A stretch of 14,013 nt of DNA from an uncultured Oscillospiraceae bacterium (GTDB lineage: Bacteria; Bacillota; Clostridia; Oscillospirales; Oscillospiraceae). The notes below the pieces were generated by a model, which saw only the letters and a program-made list of their open reading frames with translations, was not told where the DNA came from and made no database searches. Made by a program: the position numbers and the translations under genes. Where the stretch lies: the NCBI GenBank assembly GCA_934565415.1, contig CAKTHQ010000048.1, positions 1 to 14,013 of the forward strand, in the 5' to 3' direction. Below are positions 6,492-14,013 of this stretch, piece by piece. Position 1 is the stretch's first letter. The number at the start of each line of letters is the position of its first letter.

Positions 6492-7037
6492 ATGCTTTAC
6501 GATAAGAGCTTACTTTTAAAAAACGGCAAGGAACTGCACCTGCGAAATGCTGCGAGAGAGGATGCCCAGAAGGTCTGTGACCTGTTTCGGCTGACCCATG
6601 GGCAGACGGATTTCCTGCTTGCCTACCCGGAAGAAAGCAGTTTTACGGTCCGGCAGGAAGAGGAATTTCTGAATGGACTCCTGGAAAGCCCCAGGGAGAT
6701 CATGCTTCTTGCAGAACTAGACGGTTCCCTGGCCGGATGCGCCAGTGTGTGCGCAGTGGGCAGCAAATACAAGGTCTGCCATCGGGCGGAATTTGGCATC
6801 AGCGTAGACAAAGCCTTCTGGAATCTGGGCGTCGGCAGGGCTTTGACACAGGCGGCAATTGAATGCGCAAAAACAGCCCAATATTCTTATTTGGAGCTGA
6901 GTGTGGTGGCAAACAACGACCGCGCTGTCCGGATGTACCAAAAGGCTGGATTTCAGGAATATGGCATTCATCCCAAAGGATTCCGTTCCAAATACACCGG
7001 CTTTCAGCCATTGATGCTCATGGGCTTGGACCTATAA
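6492..7037 (+). CDS. GNAT family N-acetyltransferase
   Basis: A 181-residue single-domain acyl-CoA-dependent acetyltransferase. The acetyl-CoA-binding motif A is WNLGVGRALTQ (110-120, fitting the Q/R-x-x-G-x-G/A pattern with N at the first place). The following strand/loop LELSVVANNDRAVRMYQKAGF (135-155, cut here to its key residues N141, N142, A145, Y149, G153, F154) is typical of RimI/RimJ-like members that modify protein amines or small amines. The substrate cannot be read from sequence. The ATG at 6492 has only a weak AAGAGG upstream. It is the last gene of the ylbJ unit and is followed 16 nt later by a strong terminator. Confidence 0.9.
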   Translation: MLYDKSLLLKNGKELHLRNAAREDAQKVCDLFRLTHGQTDFLLAYPEESSFTVRQEEEFLNGLLESPREIMLLAELDGSLAGCASVCAVGSKYKVCHRAEFGISVDKAFWNLGVGRALTQAAIECAKTAQYSYLELSVVANNDRAVRMYQKAGFQEYGIHPKGFRSKYTGFQPLMLMGLDL

Positions 7038-7053
7038 CACAATAGACACATTG

Positions 7054-7086
7054 GCCCCCAGGCTTCATTTTTCGAAGCCTGGGGGC
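7054..7086 (+). terminator. Rho-independent terminator after the GNAT gene
   Basis: A perfect 13-bp GC-rich inverted repeat (arms 7054-7066 and 7074-7086) with a 7-nt loop (atttttc) is followed by TTTCTTATT. It ends the rightward ylbJ unit. It lies between convergent genes, 5 nt from the ligA stop, but the other strand has no T-run after the stem, so it probably works mainly rightward. Confidence 0.9.
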
Positions 7087-7090
7087 TTTC

Positions 7091-9689
<2,599 letters not shown>

Positions 9690-9695
9690 GCCCAT

Positions 9696-9702
9696 CCCCC
9701 CT
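9696..9702 (-). promoter_or_regulatory. Ribosome binding site fixing the yunB GTG start
   Basis: AGGGGGG on the minus strand, 6 nt before the GTG at 9687-9689. It directly abuts the ATG at 9693-9695, which argues against that codon. Confidence 0.6.
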
Positions 9703-9736
9703 ATCAAGGATAGGCTATGCACATTTCATATCAAAA

Positions 9737-12121
9737 TTACAGCTTTTTCATATGGGCCCCGGCAGCCTTAGCCATCAGTCTTTTGGTCCCAATATCATCA
9801 AAGGCGACCTCCAGGAGAGCATCGTTGCCCATTTTCATAACGGATAGGACCAAGCCCTTACCGAAGGCGGCGTGCATTACGGTATCCCCCTGGTTGTAGT
9901 CCGGCAATGCGGCGGATGGTGTAGAAGCCGCCCGAACCGTACCGGACAGGTATCCACTGGACCGGGTAATCCGCTTCTCGTAAGACTCCCGGCGGTGTTC
10001 CTCCGGCGCATGATAGCCGCCCCGCTTTTCAATGCAGCTTTCCGGAATTTCTTTCAGGAATCGGGAAGGCAGGCTGGAGCCGGTCCGGCCATAAATCATC
10101 CGCTGTCTGGCATGGCTGATGGTCAGCGTCTCCTTCGCCCGGGTAATGGCCACATAACACAATCGACGTTCCTCTTCCATTTCCTCCTGGTCTCCGATGG
10201 CCCGCATCCCCGGAAACAGGTTATCCTCAAAGCCGACCAGGAACACATGGGGAAATTCCAGGCCTTTGGCAGAGTGAATGGTCATCATAACAACAGCATC
10301 GTCCCCTGGGCTATACTGCTCCAGATCGGTGTACAGAGCAATCTCCTCCAGAAAACCCGAAAGTGTGGGCGTATCCGTATTGGCCATATAAGACTGAATG
10401 CTGGATTTCAGTTCTCTGACATTTTCCAGCCTGGTCTTGTTTTCCTCTGTAGGCTTAGACATCAGCATATCCAAATAACCGGTGCGAACAAGCAGCTCAT
10501 CGTAGAATTCCGGCAGGCTCATGCCGTCAACCAAAAGCTGAGCCAATCCCTCGATCAATGCACTGAACTGCAGCAGCTTCTGAGCGCTCTTTTCCAGCGG
10601 CGCATAATTATAAGGGTCCGACAGAACACTGTATAGGCTTTTCCCCTCCGCCGCTGCCAAACGCTGGACAGTTTCTATGGACTTTGGTCCCAGGCCTCTG
10701 GGTGGGTTGTTGATAATTCGTCCCAAGCGCAGATCGTCGGAACGGTTATTGATGACGCAAAGATAGGACAGCATATCTTTTACTTCCGCCCGGTCAAAGA
10801 ACCGTGTACCGCCAATCACTCTGTACGGAATGCCGTTGCGCTTCAGCGCATATTCCATAGCGTTGGACTGGGCATTGGTCCGGTACAGAATAGCATAATT
10901 CTTAAAATCTTTGCCGTGGGAGCCTGCCAAAATCTGTCCGGCTACAAAGTTTCCCTCTGCGGATTCATCATTGGCCTCGTAAACAAGAATCGGCGCTCCA
11001 CCCACCTTATCCGTCCAGAGTTTCTTTCCCTTCCGGCCTGTATTGTGAGAAATGACCGCGTTAGCTGCATCCAGAATGGACTGCGTGGACCGATAATTTT
11101 GCTCCAGACGAATAACGCGGGAACCGGGATACTCCTCTTCAAAGGACAGAATGTTCTCAATCGTAGCACCACGAAAGCGATAAATACTCTGGTCATCATC
11201 ACCGACAACACAGATATTGCCCCATTTCCCAGCCAACTGGGCCGTCAGCAGGTACTGCACATGGTTGGTATCCTGGTATTCATCTACCAGAATATAATGG
11301 AATTTATTCTGATAGTATTCCAGAACATCCTTCTCCTGCTGCAAAAGTTTTACAGTCACAAACAGAATATCATCAAAATCCAAGGCATTGTTTTCTTTCA
11401 GGCGCTTCTGGTATTTTTCATAGGCCTTGGCAATTTTCGGAAGCCGCATATCCGAGGCAGTTTCACACTCCGCGAGCATCTCTTCCGGAGAAACAAGCTT
11501 ATCCTTTTGGCGGCTGATGACAGACAGGACCATTCTAGGCGGAAAGGTTTTGTCATCCAGCCCCATCTCCTTCAGAACTTCCTTCATCTGCCGTTCAGAA
11601 TCAGCCGTATCGTAAATGGTAAAGCTGGAGGTGTAGCCCATCCGATCGATATAACGCCGTAGAATGCGGCAGCAGGCGGAATGAAAAGTCATCGCCCATA
11701 CACCTTCTGCGGATTCCCCCGGCATATTTTCCAGCCGCTCCTTGAGCTCTCCGGCCGCCTTGTTGGTAAAGGTGATAGCAATCACATTCCAGGGCTTGGC
11801 TGGTTCCAGTGCACAAAGCCGATCTGCCCGCTTCTCTTGCTCTTCACTTGGCTCCCGGGGAAAATTTTCCAAAAAGAGAACATCCTCCTCGGTTACAAAG
11901 TCTGGAATTTCGCTACCGTCACTTCCCCGACCGTAGCGAAGGATATTGGCAATCCGATTGATAAGAACCGTAGTTTTTCCGGAACCGGCTCCGGCCAGCA
12001 AAAGCAGCGGCCCTTCGGTAGCCAATACCGCCTGCCGCTGCATATCATTGAGCATAGAAAAGCGGCTCTCTATATATTTCTTTCGAGCCGCCATAAAACG
12101 TGCATCTAAAGAGTCATTCAT
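9737..12121 (-). CDS. pcrA: ATP-dependent DNA helicase PcrA (UvrD/Rep, superfamily 1A)
   Basis: PcrA is a 3'-5' DNA helicase/translocase that acts in repair, plasmid replication, removal of RecA filaments and transcription-replication conflicts. From the ATG at 12119-12121 (AGGTG about 5 nt upstream) it has 794 residues. Motif I AGAGSGKT (43-50), Ia ITFTNKAAGE (116-125), II VDEYQDT (279-285), III GDDDQSIYRFRGA (307-319), IV QNYRST (341-346), V TIHSAKGLEF (614-623) and VI RRLCYVAITRAK (652-663) are intact. The end (about 742-794, GDTVMHAAFGKGLV) matches the Tudor-like RNA-polymerase-binding module of PcrA. About 45 additional, acidic residues (about 62-110) lie between motifs I and Ia compared with B. 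subtilis PcrA. It leads the pcrA-yunB-ligA operon. Confidence 0.96.
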   Translation of the reverse strand: MNDSLDARFMAARKKYIESRFSMLNDMQRQAVLATEGPLLLLAGAGSGKTTVLINRIANILRYGRGSDGSEIPDFVTEEDVLFLENFPREPSEEQEKRADRLCALEPAKPWNVIAITFTNKAAGELKERLENMPGESAEGVWAMTFHSACCRILRRYIDRMGYTSSFTIYDTADSERQMKEVLKEMGLDDKTFPPRMVLSVISRQKDKLVSPEEMLAECETASDMRLPKIAKAYEKYQKRLKENNALDFDDILFVTVKLLQQEKDVLEYYQNKFHYILVDEYQDTNHVQYLLTAQLAGKWGNICVVGDDDQSIYRFRGATIENILSFEEEYPGSRVIRLEQNYRSTQSILDAANAVISHNTGRKGKKLWTDKVGGAPILVYEANDESAEGNFVAGQILAGSHGKDFKNYAILYRTNAQSNAMEYALKRNGIPYRVIGGTRFFDRAEVKDMLSYLCVINNRSDDLRLGRIINNPPRGLGPKSIETVQRLAAAEGKSLYSVLSDPYNYAPLEKSAQKLLQFSALIEGLAQLLVDGMSLPEFYDELLVRTGYLDMLMSKPTEENKTRLENVRELKSSIQSYMANTDTPTLSGFLEEIALYTDLEQYSPGDDAVVMMTIHSAKGLEFPHVFLVGFEDNLFPGMRAIGDQEEMEEERRLCYVAITRAKETLTISHARQRMIYGRTGSSLPSRFLKEIPESCIEKRGGYHAPEEHRRESYEKRITRSSGYLSGTVRAASTPSAALPDYNQGDTVMHAAFGKGLVLSVMKMGNDALLEVAFDDIGTKRLMAKAAGAHMKKL

Positions 12122-12157
12122 AAAAGCACCTGTCATTTCTTTGGATTTCGTGCTTTC

Positions 12158-12186
12158 ATTTTACAATAAATGGCCGAAAAATGCAA
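12158..12186 (-). promoter_or_regulatory. Candidate sigma-A promoter for pcrA-yunB-ligA
   Basis: On the minus strand, TTGCAT (12181-12186) and TAAAAT (12158-12163) are spaced by exactly 17 nt. The -10 matches consensus at 5 of 6 places and the -35 at 3 of 6. The -10 ends 37 nt before the pcrA start, in the 92-bp gap after sigF. I see no terminator after sigF, so read-through from the spoIIA operon may add to this promoter. Confidence 0.5.
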
Positions 12187-12213
12187 GTAAAACAACAGTC
12201 TTCTTCCCTTCTT

Positions 12214-12918
12214 CTAGCCAAGCTTTTCCTTTAAAATTCCCAATGCCTTTCGCTCGATCCGAGATACCTGAACCTGACTGATGCCCAAAATTGCCGCTGC
12301 CTTTTGCTGGGTCAGCCCATGGAAATAGCGCAGTCCAATAATTTGCTTTTCCCGCTCCGGTAAAGCAGATACCGCCTGTCTCAGAGCAATTTTCTCTACC
12401 ATACGATCCTCTTCCTCGGTATCCGTTAAGATATGCTCCAGGGTAAAGCCATTCTCCCCAGATTCCTGATTGATGGATTCCGTGGCAGCAGTTGCAGTCT
12501 CCGCTTGTGCAATCTCTTCCGGAGATAGTCCAGTCTCCTGGGACAACTCCCCTAAAAAAGGCTCTCTCCCCAGGCTCAGTGTCAAACGACTTCTGGCCGC
12601 CCGTATGGTCGCGGATTGCTCTTTCAGGCCACGAGATACCTTAACCGTCCCGTCGTCCCGCAGGAAGCGGCGAATTTCTCCGGCAATTTTGGGAACTGCA
12701 TAGGTCGAAAACCGGGTACCAAAGGCCGGGTCAAAGCCTTCTGCTGCTTTCAGAAAACCCAGGCATCCCAACTGGTATAAATCCTCCAGTTCGGTCCCTC
12801 GCCCGGAATAGCGCCTTGCCACAGCCCAAATAAGCCCTGCATTCTCCTGGACCAACACATCCAGTGCAGCATGTTCTCCCCTTTGAAATTGGGCAATCAG
12901 CTCCTCCGGTTCCGTCAT
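12214..12918 (-). CDS. sigF: RNA polymerase sigma-F factor (SpoIIAC)
   Basis: Sigma-F is the first compartment-specific sporulation sigma factor, active in the forespore after septation and held inactive by SpoIIAB until then. The 234 residues show region 2 (LEDLYQLGCLGFLKAAEGFD, 44-63; RFSTYAVPKIAGEIRRFLRDDG, 69-90, cited here by R69, Y73, R83 and D88), the TVKVSR linker (91-96), region 3 (about 100-140) and the region 4 helix-turn-helix LTQQKAAAILGISQVQVSRIE (about 202-222). DDGTVKVSR is typical of the sigma-F/G/B group; sigma-F rather than sigma-G is assigned because spoIIAA and spoIIAB are directly upstream. The start overlaps spoIIAB by ATGA (12915-12918) with no clear ribosome binding site, so translation should depend on coupling. 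Confidence 0.96.
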   Translation of the reverse strand: MTEPEELIAQFQRGEHAALDVLVQENAGLIWAVARRYSGRGTELEDLYQLGCLGFLKAAEGFDPAFGTRFSTYAVPKIAGEIRRFLRDDGTVKVSRGLKEQSATIRAARSRLTLSLGREPFLGELSQETGLSPEEIAQAETATAATESINQESGENGFTLEHILTDTEEEDRMVEKIALRQAVSALPEREKQIIGLRYFHGLTQQKAAAILGISQVQVSRIERKALGILKEKLG

Positions 12919-13346
12919 TGGCGGCGTTGGAGCTTCCGGCGCATATGTACGGTCGTGCCCTTCCCCTCTGTGGAAGTAATATCCAGGTCTGTCATAAAAC
13001 TCTCCATGATCGTAAAGCCCATTCCGCTGCGCTCGGCCCCGCCGGTGGTAAAGCTGGGGCGTCGAGCCTTTTCCACATCCGGAATTCCTATACCCTTATC
13101 TTTAATGACGATATCCAGAACATTGTCCTTCAAAATCCGGCATCGCAGGGTAATGATCCCAATTCTTTCCGGGTAAGCATGGACAATACAATTGGTTACC
13201 GCTTCGGATACCGCCGTGCGGATATCTCCCAGCTCTTCCAGGGTTGGATCCATCTGTGCCGCAAAGCAGGCAACGGCACTTCTGGCAAAGGCCTCGTTGG
13301 AGGACCGGCTGGGGAACTCCAGAATCATATAGTTCTCAAATTTCAC
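12915..13346 (-). CDS. spoIIAB: Anti-sigma-F factor / serine kinase SpoIIAB
   Basis: SpoIIAB binds sigma-F in an ATP-dependent complex and phosphorylates SpoIIAA; dephosphorylated SpoIIAA releases sigma-F. The 143-residue chain is a GHKL-fold kinase: N-box EAVTNCIVHAY (48-58, with E48 and N52 as the catalytic and Mg-binding positions), G1 box DKGIGIPD (83-90) and G2 box RSGMGF (106-111). It starts with a GTG (13344-13346) preceded by GGGAGG at 7 nt. The start overlaps the spoIIAA stop (GTGA) and the stop overlaps the sigF start, so the three regulators are made from one coupled message. Confidence 0.96.
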   Translation of the reverse strand: MKFENYMILEFPSRSSNEAFARSAVACFAAQMDPTLEELGDIRTAVSEAVTNCIVHAYPERIGIITLRCRILKDNVLDIVIKDKGIGIPDVEKARRPSFTTGGAERSGMGFTIMESFMTDLDITSTEGKGTTVHMRRKLQRRQ

Positions 13347-13660
13347 GATACCGCCTCCCGTATTTCCACCAGTTTATCTAACCCGGAGGCCCGGAATACT
13401 CGCATTGGCTGGGGAGAAATTCCCGTCAGCAAAAGCTTCCCCTCAATTTGGGTCATATTTCGCAGTGCATTAATGACAACGGCAATCCCAGAAGAGTCAA
13501 CAAAGGTCACATCTCGGAAATCCAGGACACAGGTCTCAGGCATATAGGTTTCAATTTTGGCAGTAATAACCTGGATATAAGCCTTGGCACAGTGGTGGTC
13601 AATTTCCCCGGTCAGGGCAATCGTCAATTTTTCCCCTTCCTGGAAACTGGTAAAATGCAT
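13343..13660 (-). CDS. spoIIAA: Anti-anti-sigma factor SpoIIAA
   Basis: SpoIIAA is the STAS-domain partner that displaces sigma-F from SpoIIAB when unphosphorylated. It has 105 residues, close to the usual length. LTGEIDHHCAK (16-26) and the phosphorylation loop FVDSSGIAVV (53-62) match the family; by alignment with B. subtilis Ser58, the phospho-acceptor should be S56, the first serine of DSSG. The ATG at 13658-13660 has AGGAGG about 8 nt upstream. It is the first gene of the spoIIA operon, starting 83 bp after a terminator that serves the upstream tRNA genes. The promoter must therefore lie in about 13661-13742. A sigma-H promoter would be expected; I see a good GAAT-type -10 (13714-13722) but no matching -35. 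Confidence 0.95.
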   Translation of the reverse strand: MHFTSFQEGEKLTIALTGEIDHHCAKAYIQVITAKIETYMPETCVLDFRDVTFVDSSGIAVVINALRNMTQIEGKLLLTGISPQPMRVFRASGLDKLVEIREAVS

Positions 13661-13742
13661 GGATTATTCCTCCTTTTTGTTTGGGTAACATCAGTATAGC
13701 TTTCCCAAAGCAAATATTCTGTCAGAACCGTGTCAGGGAGCA

Positions 13743-13775
13743 AAAAATTCTCCTGAAAGGGAAACCTTCCAGGAG
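13743..13775 (-). terminator. Rho-independent terminator downstream of the tRNA-Leu genes
   Basis: On the minus strand, an 11-bp inverted repeat with one mismatch (arms 13765-13775 and 13750-13760) closes a GAAA/TTTC tetraloop (13761-13764). It is followed 2 nt later by six T residues (plus-strand A-run 13742-13747). It lies 51 nt past the tRNA 3' end and upstream of spoIIAA. It should therefore insulate the sporulation operon from tRNA transcription. Confidence 0.75.
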
Positions 13776-13825
13776 GAGAAAGCGCCGTCGCGACAAAAAA
13801 GGAGAAGCACAAAGTACTCCTCCTT

Positions 13826-13913
13826 TGGTGGGCGAGGCGGGACTTGAACCCGCACGTCCGCAGTGAACACTAGAACCTGAATCTAGCGAGTCTACCAATT
13901 CCACCACTCGCCC
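13826..13913 (-). tRNA. tRNA-Leu, anticodon CAG
   Basis: A complete class II tRNA: acceptor stem GGGCGAG/CTCGCCC, discriminator A and encoded CCA (13826-13828). The D-arm GTGGAATTGGTAGAC and the anticodon stem-loop CTAGA-TTCAGGT-TCTAG follow, with anticodon CAG (plus-strand ctg at 13877-13879), reading CUG codons. A long variable arm pairs GTTC with GGAC around the loop ACTGC, and the T-arm is GCGGG-TTCAAGT-CCCGC. It is 85 nt without CCA. A near-identical copy lies 23 nt upstream on the same strand. Confidence 0.97.
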
Positions 13914-13936
13914 ATATGTTATTGAAAAGAAAAAGC

Positions 13937-14013
13937 TGGTGGGCGAGGCGGGACTTGAACCCGCACGTCCGCAATGAACACTAGAACCTGAATCTAGCGA
14001 GTCTACCAATTCC
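13937..14013 (-). tRNA. tRNA-Leu, anticodon CAG, second copy, cut by the right edge
   Basis: The visible 77 nt match the other copy at all but one position and include the encoded CCA (13937-13939), T-arm, variable arm, anticodon stem-loop (anticodon CAG, plus-strand ctg at 13988-13990) and part of the D-arm. About 11 nt at the 5' end (acceptor strand) lie beyond the window. The single difference is in the variable-arm loop (ATTGC instead of ACTGC). Confidence 0.95.

Larger units (their letters stand above)
13826..14013. repeat. Tandem repeat of the tRNA-Leu(CAG) gene, period 111 bp
   Basis: The segments 13826-13902 and 13937-14013 align over 77 bp with one mismatch (13863 against 13974). 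The repeat covers only the tRNA genes; the sequence flanking the two copies differs. A recent duplication or gene conversion of one tRNA gene explains it. Confidence 0.9.

Noticed and set aside
9872..11662. Two plus-strand open frames of about 250 codons opposite pcrA (9872-10636 and 10916-11662)
   Set aside because: They lie wholly antisense to conserved helicase motifs, with no family-like sequence; shadows of codon use in pcrA.
13661..13742. Sigma-H or sigma-A promoter and Spo0A boxes for spoIIA
   Set aside because: A GAAT-type -10 (13714-13722) and a TATACT (13693-13698) are present on the minus strand, but neither has a -35 at the right distance (the nearest CTGACA is 21 nt from TATACT). 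The best Spo0A-box-like site, TGTCGCG near 13787-13793, matches only 5 of 7 positions. The promoter must be here but I cannot place it.
13722..14009. Minus-strand open frame with an internal repeated segment over the tRNA genes
   Set aside because: The repeated peptide is simply translation through the two tRNA-Leu copies, a common false protein call.

Overview
This window looks like chromosomal DNA from an endospore-forming Clostridia-type Firmicute of moderate GC, plausibly Oscillospiraceae/Ruminococcaceae. The evidence is seven recognisable sporulation genes (yqfC, yqfD, ylbJ, yunB, spoIIAA, spoIIAB, sigF), Bacillus/Clostridia-style gene order (phoH-ybeY-era-yqzL-recO-mutS2) and strong AGGAGG-type ribosome binding sites. 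The taxonomic placement is inferred from gene content, not from a search. Nearly all the sequence is coding and I see no mobile element, CRISPR array or prophage.

Layout, left to right. Positions 1-5226 hold one leftward operon, in transcription order yqfC, yqfD, phoH, ybeY, era, a 47-codon yqzL-like gene, recO and the 5' part of mutS2, which runs off the left edge. Most junctions are short stop/start overlaps, so translation is probably coupled. Positions 5306-7037 hold a divergent rightward unit: a ylbJ-like sporulation membrane protein, a small cysteine-rich protein and a GNAT acetyltransferase. It ends in a strong hairpin terminator at 7054-7086. Positions 7091-12121 hold a leftward operon pcrA-yunB-ligA, with a candidate promoter at 12158-12186. 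Positions 12214-13660 hold the leftward spoIIA operon (spoIIAA-spoIIAB-sigF), whose product sigma-F is the first forespore-specific sigma factor. At the right edge are two tandem leftward tRNA-Leu(CAG) genes, the second cut by the window end, followed on their strand by a terminator at 13743-13775.

The genes fall into two themes that are physically interleaved. One is genome maintenance and RNA/ribosome quality (RecO, MutS2, PcrA, LigA, Era, YbeY, PhoH). The other is endospore development (YqfC/YqfD, YlbJ, YunB, the SpoIIAA/SpoIIAB/sigma-F partner switch). I found no clearly undescribed system. The points most worth a second look are two roughly 50-nt out-of-frame coding overlaps (yqzL-like/recO and yunB/ligA), a sporulation gene lodged between pcrA and ligA, loss of recognisable MutS2 sequence close to the left edge, and an uncharacterised cysteine-rich small protein downstream of ylbJ.
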